NCBI GenBank assembly: GCA_016235815.1
Contig: JACRIM010000011.1
Span: forward strand, 1 to 53,023
DNA from: Planctomycetota bacterium
GTDB taxonomy: Bacteria; Planctomycetota; Phycisphaerae; UBA1845; UTPLA1
Length of the DNA: 53,023 nt
Direction: 5' to 3'
The notes beneath the pieces are model-generated. The model saw only the letters and a program-made list of their open reading frames with translations. It made no database searches and was not told the origin of the DNA. Within the stretch, counting starts at the first letter, position 1. Every line of letters starts with the position of its first letter. Shown piece after piece: positions 40,623 to 49,043 of the stretch. The position numbers and the translations under genes are program-made.

Positions 40623-41372
40623 ATGCACGCCGAGGCCGACCGCGCAATTTGGGATGACGTTCGCCTTGCGAACCCGCATGGACAGCCGGACAAGGCCCAG
40701 CGCGTTCGGGCCATGTTTGACGCAATCGCGCCCACCTATGAGTTGGTGAATCGCGTGCTTTCGTTGGGGCGCGACGCCTCGTGGCGGAAGCGGGCGGTCG
40801 AGTGGGCGGAGATACGGCCGGAGGACAATGTGCTGGACCTGGCATGCGGCACGGGAGATTTTGCCCGGGCATTTGCCGCGGCGCGGCCGCGTAGCGTCGT
40901 GGGATGCGACTTCGCGGAAGGGATGCTTTGCCTCGCGGCGCAACGAGGGAGCGAACGGTTGCGATGGGCGCGGGCGGATGCACTGGCGCTGCCTTTTCCG
41001 GATCGATCATTCAGCGTGGTGAGTTGTGCATTTGGCGTGCGGAACTTCTCGTCGCTCGCGACCGGCATTGGGGAGGCGGCCCGGGTGCTGAAGCCGGGCG
41101 GGAGGATCGTGATCCTTGAGTTTTCGGTACCACGATCGCGGCTTCTTGGTTCCCTGTACCTTTTCTATTTTCATCGCGTGCTGCCGCGACTGGCCGCGTG
41201 GATCAGTGGCGATCGCACCGGAGCCTATTCGTATCTTCCACAATCCGTGACCTCGTTCGTCGATGCCGTTGGGATGACACAGACGCTCAAGTCGGCCGGC
41301 TTTGAGGATATCCACCATCGAAGGCTGACCATCGGGATCGTGACGGTGTACCTGGCCCGGAGGCGCGGATGA
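40623..41372 (+). CDS. ubiE: Demethylmenaquinone/ubiquinone C-methyltransferase (UbiE/MenG family)
   Basis: This SAM-dependent methyltransferase adds the ring C-methyl group to demethylmenaquinone (or the ubiquinone precursor). The 249 residues show RVRAMFDAIAPTYELVNRVLSLG, the SAM motif LDLACGTGDFA, VVGCDFAEGML, FSVVSCAFGVRNF and VLKPGGRIVILEFSVPRS, all typical of UbiE/MenG. In a planctomycete menaquinone is the likelier quinone. The stop overlaps the next start as ATGA, and ubiX follows one gene later, so the three plus-strand genes probably form an operon. Confidence 0.9.
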   Translation: MHAEADRAIWDDVRLANPHGQPDKAQRVRAMFDAIAPTYELVNRVLSLGRDASWRKRAVEWAEIRPEDNVLDLACGTGDFARAFAAARPRSVVGCDFAEGMLCLAAQRGSERLRWARADALALPFPDRSFSVVSCAFGVRNFSSLATGIGEAARVLKPGGRIVILEFSVPRSRLLGSLYLFYFHRVLPRLAAWISGDRTGAYSYLPQSVTSFVDAVGMTQTLKSAGFEDIHHRRLTIGIVTVYLARRRG

Positions 41373-43210
41373 TGGACGCCCCACTCGACATAACACCGCC
41401 GCACTCGTCGCCGCCGATTATCGACGTGTGGTCGCGAACCGCGCCGAAGTATCGCCGCCGGGCGGTCCTGATGCTGCTGGTGCTCGCCGGGCTTTTTGGA
41501 GGGCTTTGCTGTTTTACCTTCTGGCTGCGCACGGGCGTGATGTGGCCGTGGGGAAGCGAGGAATTCGCGGAAGTCATGGAGCGTTCGTTCCGACCCAGCG
41601 GGACGGACCAGGTCACGCTGGTCGATTTTCTCTCGGCGCCGATCTCGGTAAAGGAAGTGCCGATTCACGGCGTAATCATGGGGTTGTTGTTCGCGTCGCT
41701 GAGTTCGATTCCGATTTTGGTGTCGATTCTCTATCGCTTCCCGGCGTCCATCATCTTTGCGGCGATGGTGATGTTTCTCGCGGCGATGCCGTGGCTGGGG
41801 ATCACCGTGCTGGGTGGGTGTTGGTTATCCACGCTGCCGCGTTTTCGGTATTCGTTTCGCTACGCATCGGCGCTGATGGGGCTGATCCCGGTCGCGGGCT
41901 ATTTCGTAATGGCGTCGTGGGAGCCGGCGGGAGCCAGGTCGCGGTCGGTGGAAAATCTGGCGCTGCTCTACGCGCCGTGGGTGCTGGCACTGTTGTGCTC
42001 CTGCGTGATCTGTGCGGTGGCCCTTTTCATGGCGAAATTGATCAACTATCGGCCCGGCGGGATATCGCCTGTCCTGGCGATTCTCTTCGCGATTCCCGTG
42101 ATTCTCTTTCACACGCGTGTCGGGCGCGATGAACTGGAGTATCGCATTCTCGAACGACAGATCGGACCCGGCAGCCGGCGCTTCTTCTTGACGGGAGACG
42201 TCGGCGCGGCGGCGGAACGCGAGGCATCGCGGGAGTGGGGATTCACCCCACAGGCGTCGTACGACGAACTGAAGCGAACGATACTCGCACGCCGCATTGC
42301 CGAAGTCATGGAGGACGCCGAAAACGATCGCGAGCGAGCCTCGGCCATTTGCGATTCGTTCATCGAGCGGTTCCCAAAATCGCCGAACGTTCCATACGTT
42401 CTTTTTCTCAAAGGGCAGGCGCGCGATGAACGCCTAAACCGGAGCAAGCTGCTCACTCACTACCGAGCCGAGCATCGGACGGACAATCCAAACGTGGCGT
42501 CCCTGGGTACGTGGCAAACATTGCTTGAGCAGTTCCCCGACCACGAACTCACCGCGATGGCGATGTACAAGCTGGCGATTCTCCAGGCACGGCAGGGTCG
42601 TTTCGACGATGCGCTCCGACTGCTCGATCAACTTGCGCAAAAGTTCGATCCGGCCATTGCAACGACGCAGCCGAACCAGGCGGATCGGGCGTCTCTTTTT
42701 CGACGATCGCGGCCGACCGACAAGCTCGGGATGCAGATGGACTGGGTGCTGGGCAATGGTCGTCGGCTTGCGGAGCAGATTCGATCCTGTCGCAACGATG
42801 CGCCCGGCGTGCCGGTGGAGGCTGGGTCGACCGGTCAGGTCCACCCGCTCAGCCTGATGCTGTGTATGGATGAAACGCATCCATTGTACGAAGTGAATCT
42901 GCGCCAGATCGTGACAGACTTTCCAACATCTCAATCGGCCGGGTATGCGGCCATTCGACTCGTGGCAACGGAGCCGGCCATCAGCCGACGTATTTCGAAA
43001 CTTCGCGCGGCGGCCGAGGCGCTCTCGGGAAAGCCGGCGGGCGCGGAGGCAGCCTATCTTCTGGCAGACGTCTTGCAGGAAGACTCGGTCTTGGACGAGG
43101 CGCAGGCTGTCTATGGCGAATTGATCAAGGGGTACCCGGACAGCTACTGGGCGGGGCAGGCGAAACAACGACTGGCGTCACTGACGCTGGCCGAGCGGCC
43201 GGCAAGTTAG
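41369..43210 (+). CDS. Multi-pass membrane protein with C-terminal TPR-like repeats
   Basis: A 613-residue protein not assigned to a named family. After a ~30-residue cytoplasmic start it has about six hydrophobic segments between residues 33 and 245 (for example VLMLLVLAGLFGG and VLALLCSCVICAVALFM). The remaining ~350 residues are soluble and contain TPR-like helices (FIERFPKSPNVPYVLFLKGQAR, MAMYKLAILQARQGRFDDALRLLDQL, AYLLADVLQEDSVLDEAQAVYGELIKGYP), as in YbgF/BamD-type proteins. It overlaps ubiE by 4 nt (ATGA) and ubiX starts 13 nt after it, so it is made together with quinone-synthesis enzymes. Its role is unknown. Confidence 0.75.
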   Translation: MMDAPLDITPPHSSPPIIDVWSRTAPKYRRRAVLMLLVLAGLFGGLCCFTFWLRTGVMWPWGSEEFAEVMERSFRPSGTDQVTLVDFLSAPISVKEVPIHGVIMGLLFASLSSIPILVSILYRFPASIIFAAMVMFLAAMPWLGITVLGGCWLSTLPRFRYSFRYASALMGLIPVAGYFVMASWEPAGARSRSVENLALLYAPWVLALLCSCVICAVALFMAKLINYRPGGISPVLAILFAIPVILFHTRVGRDELEYRILERQIGPGSRRFFLTGDVGAAAEREASREWGFTPQASYDELKRTILARRIAEVMEDAENDRERASAICDSFIERFPKSPNVPYVLFLKGQARDERLNRSKLLTHYRAEHRTDNPNVASLGTWQTLLEQFPDHELTAMAMYKLAILQARQGRFDDALRLLDQLAQKFDPAIATTQPNQADRASLFRRSRPTDKLGMQMDWVLGNGRRLAEQIRSCRNDAPGVPVEAGSTGQVHPLSLMLCMDETHPLYEVNLRQIVTDFPTSQSAGYAAIRLVATEPAISRRISKLRAAAEALSGKPAGAEAAYLLADVLQEDSVLDEAQAVYGELIKGYPDSYWAGQAKQRLASLTLAERPAS

Positions 43211-43223
43211 TGGGGAGTTTGAT

Positions 43224-43826
43224 ATGTCAAAACGCATTGTTGTTGCGGTGACGGGTGCAAGCGGCGCGCTCTATGCGCGGCGACTCCTGGAAGTGCTTGC
43301 GCTCGCGGGCACCGAGATTCATCTTGTTATTTCGCCCTATGGTCGCCAGCTTTTTCTCGATGAACTCGGCATCGAACAACCGACGCCCGAGACGCTCGTC
43401 GGAGCCGAACTGGCAAGGGCCATGACCGCTCACAATTATCGAAATGTCGGTGCGCCGCTGGCGTCAGGGTCGTTCCTGACCGACGGCATGATCGTGTGCC
43501 CATGCAGCAGCAACACGCTAGGGGATATTGCGGCGGGGACTGGTGCGAATCTGATCTCGCGGGCGGCGGCGGTACATCTGAAGGAAGCGCGGCGTCTGGT
43601 GATCGTGCCGCGCGAGATGCCGGTGTCACAAATCGAGCTATCGAACATGCTTCGTATTTCGCAGGCCGGCGGAATCCTCTGCCCGGCGTCTCCGGGGTAT
43701 TACATGCTGCCGAAGCGCGTCGAGGACCTGGTGGATTTCGTAGTGGGAAAACTCTGCGACCTGGTCGGCGTGCCGCATTCGCTGAATACGCGGTGGGCAC
43801 AGGCGAGTCCGACTCCTGAGGACTGA
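43224..43826 (+). CDS. ubiX: Flavin prenyltransferase UbiX
   Basis: UbiX prenylates FMN with dimethylallyl phosphate to make the prenyl-FMN cofactor of UbiD-type decarboxylases. The 200-residue protein has VAVTGASGALYARRLLEVL, HLVISPYGRQ, the ASGSFLTDGMIVCPCSSNTLGDIAAGTGANLISRAAAVHLKEARRLVIVPREMP motifs and SPGYYMLPKRVEDLVDFVVGKLCDLVGV. Context with ubiE suggests quinone synthesis (futalosine or ubiquinone route). No ubiD is in the window. An AGTTTG stretch with weak SD precedes the start. Confidence 0.95.
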   Translation: MSKRIVVAVTGASGALYARRLLEVLALAGTEIHLVISPYGRQLFLDELGIEQPTPETLVGAELARAMTAHNYRNVGAPLASGSFLTDGMIVCPCSSNTLGDIAAGTGANLISRAAAVHLKEARRLVIVPREMPVSQIELSNMLRISQAGGILCPASPGYYMLPKRVEDLVDFVVGKLCDLVGVPHSLNTRWAQASPTPED

Positions 43827-43952
43827 AAAAACCCAGCCGGGCGAGGTTGCAGAGCTGACTGGAAACGCCATTGTTGCGATGGGCAACTCAATTCAGAAAA
43901 CGCTGGAATCACTGGCCTGCCAGAGATAGACTAATGCAGGAGTCGTTCATCA

Positions 43953-44201
43953 ATGAGTGTCTCATTTCAACTGGAATCCGAACTCGAAGACCAGCTTCGC
44001 CGCGACATGGGTGATTTGGCGCAGGCCGCGCGTGAGGCACTGCTTATCGAGGCCTATCGCCGGGGAAAGCTAAGCGTCGGCCGGCTGGCCAAGTCGCTAG
44101 GGATCGGCGTCTTGGAGGCGGACAGTTGGCTCGCTGAGCGCGGTGTGGCACTCAATTACGACATCGTTGACTTCAAGAATGACACACAGGGGGAGCAGTA
44201 G
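43953..44201 (+). CDS. UPF0175-family small protein (likely antitoxin)
   Basis: An 82-residue protein of the UPF0175 type, recognised by REALLIEAYRRGKLSVGRLAKSLGIGVLEADSWLAERGVALNY. This is a small helical, MerR/HTH-like fold often encoded next to a PIN-domain (DUF3368) toxin. No such partner follows: the ~95 nt after it are non-coding. It is therefore an orphan or the remnant of a toxin-antitoxin pair. An AGGAG motif lies about 10 nt before the ATG. GC content of the flanks is lower than around. Confidence 0.75.
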   Translation: MSVSFQLESELEDQLRRDMGDLAQAAREALLIEAYRRGKLSVGRLAKSLGIGVLEADSWLAERGVALNYDIVDFKNDTQGEQ

Positions 44202-44298
44202 GGACCCACGCCAGCACGCGTGCGACTTGTATGACCTGAGTATTCAATTAGTCATTGGAATCGCTCGGGCTTGAACCTGCTACCAAACGAAATTAACA

Positions 44299-45585
44299 CT
44301 AACGCCGTCGGCGGCGGAGCGGAAATTTTCCGCCGAGCGACGTTGGCATGGCGGGGGCGGCAGCGACCGGAGTGGGGTTTGCTTGAGATGTGAGCGGGGC
44401 CGATGCGCCGCGCGGGGCCTCGCCGTCGCGGCCGCGTGGGGGCGGCGAAGGGGTAAAGCCGGGGACCTTCAATTCTTCCAACTGCTTGTTGATGAGCATT
44501 TCGATTTCCGTCAGGTCGCCGCCTTCTTCGCGGGTGACGAAGGTCGTGGCCATGCCGCTGGCGCCCATGCGGGCCGTGCGGCCGATGCGGTGGACATAAA
44601 CGGCGATGTCCTGCGGCAGATCGTAATTGATGATGTGGGTGATGCTATGAACATCGATTCCGCGGGCAGCAAGATCGGTGGCGACGAGCACGGGAATCTG
44701 GTGCTTGCGGAACCGCTCCATGATTCGCTCGCGCTTCTGCTGTACGAGGTCGCCGTGGATTTCCTTGGCCTCGATTCCCGCGTCAAACAATCGCCCTGCC
44801 ACTTTCCTCGCCCCATGGCGGGTGTTGGTGAAGACGATCGCCAGCTTGGGTTTGTAATGATCCAGAAACGCACGGAGCAGCCGGAACTTGTCCCACTGAT
44901 CGACGACGCAGAAATACTGTGCGACCTCATCGACCGTCATTTCATCGCGCGAAACATTGACCTCGACCGGGTTCTTCATGTACTGACGGGCAAGAGTCTT
45001 GATTTCGTCCTCCAGCGTGGCCGAGACGAAGACCGTTTGATGCGGGTTGCTGATCGATCCGAGGATTTTGCGAATGTCATCGCGGAAGCCGATGTCGAGC
45101 ATTCGATCGACTTCATCGAGAATGGCAAAGCGGATGTTGGAAAGGTCGAGCAGCCGGCGCTGCATCATGTCCATCACACGACCGGGCGTGCCGACGACCA
45201 CGTGTGGCTTCTTGCCGAGCTGGTGGGCCTGCTGCTTGATGCCCGTGCCGCCATAAACCGGGACACAGTGAATTTCCGTGAATTGCGCCAGGCGCTTGAA
45301 TTCGCCGAGCACCTGCACAGCCAGTTCGCGCGTCGGCGTCAGGATGATGGCCTGGAGCCTTCCGGCCGGGTCGATCATCTGCAGCGTCGGCAGCGCGAAG
45401 GCGGCGGTCTTGCCGGTCCCGGTTCGAGCCTGGCCGAGCACATCACGCCCGGCGAGCACAGGGGGAATCAGTTCCATCTGAATCGGCGACGGGTCCTTGA
45501 ACTCCATCTGCTGAAGGGCGCGAAGGAGGGGAACTTCAATGCCGAGGTCGGCGAATGGCTGGGGAAGGTTGTGCGATTTATGCAT
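44299..45585 (-). CDS. DEAD-box RNA helicase (RhlE-like)
   Basis: A 428-residue ATP-dependent RNA helicase. Motifs in order: Q motif (FADLGIEVPLLRALQQMEFKDPSPIQ), I ARTGTGKT (53-60), Ia PTRELAVQ, Ib TPGRVMDM, II as DEVD (157-160, a common variant of DEAD), III SAT (188-190), IV IVFTNTRHGARK, V ATDLAARGID and VI HRIGRTAR. The C-terminal ~60 residues are Pro/Ala-rich and end in a basic RRRRR tail suited to RNA binding. It is probably involved in ribosome assembly or mRNA decay. It is convergent with the UPF0175 gene and divergent from the gene at 45753. Confidence 0.93.
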   Translation of the reverse strand: MHKSHNLPQPFADLGIEVPLLRALQQMEFKDPSPIQMELIPPVLAGRDVLGQARTGTGKTAAFALPTLQMIDPAGRLQAIILTPTRELAVQVLGEFKRLAQFTEIHCVPVYGGTGIKQQAHQLGKKPHVVVGTPGRVMDMMQRRLLDLSNIRFAILDEVDRMLDIGFRDDIRKILGSISNPHQTVFVSATLEDEIKTLARQYMKNPVEVNVSRDEMTVDEVAQYFCVVDQWDKFRLLRAFLDHYKPKLAIVFTNTRHGARKVAGRLFDAGIEAKEIHGDLVQQKRERIMERFRKHQIPVLVATDLAARGIDVHSITHIINYDLPQDIAVYVHRIGRTARMGASGMATTFVTREEGGDLTEIEMLINKQLEELKVPGFTPSPPPRGRDGEAPRGASAPLTSQANPTPVAAAPAMPTSLGGKFPLRRRRR

Positions 45586-45752
45586 GAGTCAGTGTGCGGC
45601 GTTTCAATTCGTATTTGTGCAAGAATCGTACTCGGACTCGGCCCTTGTGACAATCATGCGGCCCGGCAATAGCGGACGCATCGCCGTCCCCCCCCTTCCG
45701 ACGCTGGAGGCCCGTGGTTCGTGCGGCCTATCGTCTTTTGGAGGGAAAGACG

Positions 45753-46145
45753 ATGGGGGGGAACATTCCACCAGAGGTATTTCAGGCGTTTCGTGACCAG
45801 CAGAAGGCCGCCGACGCGCGGGCCGCGCGGATGTCGGCCCGAACCGTGCTCGCCGAGATGGTCCGCCAGGACGTCGCCGAAGGCCGGCTAAGCTGGCGGC
45901 GGCGAAAGGCGATGGTGCGCTTTGCCGAGCGGATGGGGCTGGACGGCTATGAGGCGCAATTGCTCATTCGCGCTGCCGAATTCGGGTTCGACAAGAACAT
46001 CGACGAAGCCTGCGCGACGACGGCACGGCAGTATCTGGCGACGCTGGACGAGCCGGCGCGATCGTGGCTGAATGCGTGGGTGATGATCGGGGCGCTCGCG
46101 CTGAATGTCGTGATTCTCATGGCGTGGATGCGCTGGCGCGGTTGA
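45753..46145 (+). CDS. Small membrane protein of unknown function
   Basis: A 130-residue protein with no family I recognise. The start at 45753 is chosen because GGAGGG lies about 8 nt upstream; a GTG at 45714 would add 13 residues. The N-terminal ~100 residues are charged and helical (QQKAADARAARMSARTVLAEMVRQD, then RRRKAMVRFAERMGLDGYEAQLLIRAAEFG), followed by one transmembrane helix near the C-terminus (WVMIGALALNVVILMAWMRW). It appears to be a C-tail-anchored cytoplasmic protein. No operon partner is present. Confidence 0.7.
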   Translation: MGGNIPPEVFQAFRDQQKAADARAARMSARTVLAEMVRQDVAEGRLSWRRRKAMVRFAERMGLDGYEAQLLIRAAEFGFDKNIDEACATTARQYLATLDEPARSWLNAWVMIGALALNVVILMAWMRWRG

Positions 46146-46305
46146 TTGGCGGCTGCGTTGGCGTGTTCGTGAACTCGCGTCGACAATCTGCCGCACATGG
46201 ACGCAATACTACCATGTGTACGAGGCATATTGGACTCCACCAACATCCAATTCAGTCGCTGTCTGAGCCAATCAAGTCTGGACGTTAGCACAAAAGAATC
46301 TGGCG

Positions 46306-48210
46306 TTACGGACAATACACGCTGCTGAGTATCTGCTGCACGAAAAGCGGGATGTCTGACGGCGTTATCGCACCGTCGCGATTCATGTCGGCACGGCAGA
46401 ATGCGAGGAACTCGGCCCCGGCGCAGGATGGTTGGTTGACGAGCGCTTCGACGAACACCCGGATGTCGGCCCCGTTAAACGTCCCGTCGCCCGTAAAGTC
46501 GCAATGATCGCATTCGCAGAAGTCAGAAATCCCATTGGAATTGCAGTCGGTGACCACGCCGTCACATAGGTCCGCCACGCCGTTCAGGTTGCAATCCTGC
46601 GTAATCCGGCCCCACCATGTGCCCCATTTCGTCACAGTTTCGAGAGATGGTACAAATATTTGATACGTTGGACCCACATATTCCTGGATTGTCCAAAACC
46701 CGCGATCATTGTCGGGATCAACTACCGTCGCAGAGTAATAGCCCCAATAGAAAGGTGTGCCAAAGCCCGTACTGAAAAACCGGTTGGACATCCGAAGGGT
46801 CTGAACAGGCCGCATTGTTCCAAGTGCGTCACTGGCCAAGCGCGTCGCAAACGCGGCCTCGGGACAACGAACCGCATCACTTCGTGACATTCCGATGCAC
46901 ACATCGTCAGCACAGTTCACCGCAATGCTCGGGCACATATGAGAGGTACCAGCGCCGCTGTCAATCACGCCGCTTTGTAGAATGGGATTCGGCATCGCAC
47001 CGGGATCAATCTGATACCAGAACACGTCGGTTCGGTCGGGCACTCCGGTCGCGGGCAGCCAAGCGTGATGCGTCGCCCAAATACGTCCGTTTCGCAAGAC
47101 CGCACTGGATCCAATGCGCGCGCCTAACAACGTGAGCCCTTGTGCACCACAGTTTGCCGCGACCTTCTTCGTGAAATTGAAAGTATTGGCGACTCGGAAC
47201 AGCCCGGTTCCCGCATAACTCGAATTGGGTGCGACGGACCAAACGGGTGCAGCCCCGCTACCCGTAATGCGCGAAAGGCGAATTAAATTAACCTGATCGT
47301 TCAGGTCCGTGCCCAACAAGTTGATCATCCATAATGTCTGCTCCGCCGCGTCCATCGTCACGCACGGTTGCAGCGACGCCTCTCCGATGGTCGTGTTGCC
47401 ATCAAAGCCCGCCGGGAAGATCGTGACCGTAAGCGGTCCGCCGGCAATAGCCGTCGTCTTATCAACTACCCACATCTTCGGCCCGTTAAACACGGTAAAG
47501 CTTTGTGAGAAAACATCGGCCGTCACCGCGAGCCAATTTGTGTTCACTCCCAGACCGTGAAAGCTGAGCTGCTCACCTGATGCGATGGGCAGAAGGTAGT
47601 ACGTCCAAGCACCTGTGGGATCACTGGTGGAACTAATCGCGAGCGCGGGCGAGCCGCCAATCTGAGTCTCAGCGATCCACCGCCCGCTGAGTTGATCAAA
47701 AATCAATCTGGGAAATGCACCCCCATTCCCCAACACAGACCAGAACGTATTGGGTGACACGGCGCTGATCGATGCTCCATCCCTGGTTTGGATTCGCACC
47801 TCGGGAAGCGACATGCTCATGACATGAATGGGGCCAACCGCGCCAACCTGATTAGGGACCGATGATGTGCCAATCGTCGCCTGGAATCCGGTGGTCAATG
47901 CAGCGTCGCCCGGACATGGATCGCACATCGAACGTGAAGGCAGATTTGCTTCAACGTGATCAGCGGGGGCGGGGGCGCGGTCGATGGTGTTAGAGTTCTG
48001 TGCCTGAGTGTTGGCAAACGACCGCACCGAGACTGGCGGCTGGAACAATCCGTGTGATCTCACGCCACCCGTCGCACGCATCGCCTCGTCCGCCGCGACC
48101 ATCTCCGCCCACGTCCGCACGACCACAGGCTGTACCGTCACCCGCTCTGTCGCGCGGGCCTCGACAACAAGAACAAGTACGGCGATTCCAAATCCGAAGT
48201 GGCGGACCAT
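46306..48210 (-). CDS. Secreted protein with dockerin-like C-terminal repeats
   Basis: A 634-residue secreted protein. The start at 48210 gives a short signal peptide (MVRHFGFGIAVLVLVVEARA) and has GGAG about 8 nt upstream; the longer frame adds 34 unrelated residues. The central ~450 residues form a beta-rich domain (IHVMSMSLPEVRIQTRDG, ATTGFQATIGTSS-type segments) with no catalytic motif I can name. The C-terminus has Asn/Asp/Cys-rich 'DCNLNGVADLCD' and 'DCNSNGISDFCE' units, then two EF-hand/dockerin-like calcium loops (DFTGDGTFNGADI and DMNRDGAITPSDI). This layout is typical of planctomycete exported proteins; calcium binding and surface or complex attachment are inferred. Confidence 0.8.
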   Translation of the reverse strand: MVRHFGFGIAVLVLVVEARATERVTVQPVVVRTWAEMVAADEAMRATGGVRSHGLFQPPVSVRSFANTQAQNSNTIDRAPAPADHVEANLPSRSMCDPCPGDAALTTGFQATIGTSSVPNQVGAVGPIHVMSMSLPEVRIQTRDGASISAVSPNTFWSVLGNGGAFPRLIFDQLSGRWIAETQIGGSPALAISSTSDPTGAWTYYLLPIASGEQLSFHGLGVNTNWLAVTADVFSQSFTVFNGPKMWVVDKTTAIAGGPLTVTIFPAGFDGNTTIGEASLQPCVTMDAAEQTLWMINLLGTDLNDQVNLIRLSRITGSGAAPVWSVAPNSSYAGTGLFRVANTFNFTKKVAANCGAQGLTLLGARIGSSAVLRNGRIWATHHAWLPATGVPDRTDVFWYQIDPGAMPNPILQSGVIDSGAGTSHMCPSIAVNCADDVCIGMSRSDAVRCPEAAFATRLASDALGTMRPVQTLRMSNRFFSTGFGTPFYWGYYSATVVDPDNDRGFWTIQEYVGPTYQIFVPSLETVTKWGTWWGRITQDCNLNGVADLCDGVVTDCNSNGISDFCECDHCDFTGDGTFNGADIRVFVEALVNQPSCAGAEFLAFCRADMNRDGAITPSDIPLFVQQILSSVYCP

Positions 48211-48408
48211 AAGGTGAGCTCCACCTACCCATACAGACCTTAACTCACGATTATAACCAAAACGCGGAAAAGCAGCGTGAAAAAGCCATGATGCCGATGG
48301 ACGATTATTCATACATCGTCAACATATGGATGCAATTAGTAACTTCCGCAGGTGCACACACCAACTCCTTGTTTGTCCCGGCGGCTTGCTCCCGCTATCC
48401 TCATTCAT

Positions 48409-49002
48409 ATGTGGAAGGAATACACCCGCGAAACACCGGCACGGCCGGGCTTGGGCATTGTCGCCGCCGTCATCGCGCTGGCGGCGACGACCGGATTGGC
48501 GCAGTACTTCACCACGCAGCGCAGCCGCATCGCGGTTGCCGTGGAGCGGACGGCGCTGCCGCGGTGGCCGATCGCGTTTTCCGTGCCAAAGGGGTTTCGC
48601 CCTGTCGGCACGACCTCGGATTGGAATGTGCTGCGAAGCGACGACGGGACGGAAGGCGGCGTTGTCTACTTCAAAGGTAACTTGGCCATTCCCGAGATGC
48701 GACTCGATATCGACTATCAAGTCGTGCCGGCCGGGCTGTCCATGGATCGTGTGTATCGCCGCCTGACCCAGCAGCCGCTTGACGATTACGACGAGATCGC
48801 CGTAGGCCCGCTGAAGGGAATCTGCACGAGCCGCAAAACGGAAGCCGGGGCGGCGATGCTCCGCGCGGTGGCCCGCACGGATGAGGGGCTGGCGATCATG
48901 ATCTCCCTGATCGCCGAGGAAGATTCACCGCGAACCCGGCGCGTGCTGGAAGGCGTTTGCGAATCGGTCGAATTCAAGGACTGGGTTGTTCGACCGCGCT
49001 AG
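48409..49002 (+). CDS. Hypothetical membrane-anchored protein
   Basis: A 197-residue protein of unknown function. The start at 48409 (MWKEYTRE) places a single transmembrane helix at about residues 15-32 (GLGIVAAVIALAATTGLA). The rest is a soluble extracytoplasmic domain opening with FSVPKGFRPVGTTSDWNVLRSDDG, reminiscent of PsbP/DUF1795-type folds that also seem present in the next gene. No catalytic residues are evident. The next gene, at 49044, begins 41 nt later on the same strand and shows a similar 'F(A/S)(I/V)...P.G(W/F)' start to its domain, so the two may be functionally linked. Confidence 0.65.
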   Translation: MWKEYTRETPARPGLGIVAAVIALAATTGLAQYFTTQRSRIAVAVERTALPRWPIAFSVPKGFRPVGTTSDWNVLRSDDGTEGGVVYFKGNLAIPEMRLDIDYQVVPAGLSMDRVYRRLTQQPLDDYDEIAVGPLKGICTSRKTEAGAAMLRAVARTDEGLAIMISLIAEEDSPRTRRVLEGVCESVEFKDWVVRPR

Positions 49003-49043
49003 GTCGGTTGCGAACGCGCGCGGAACCGACGATTATCCCGCTC

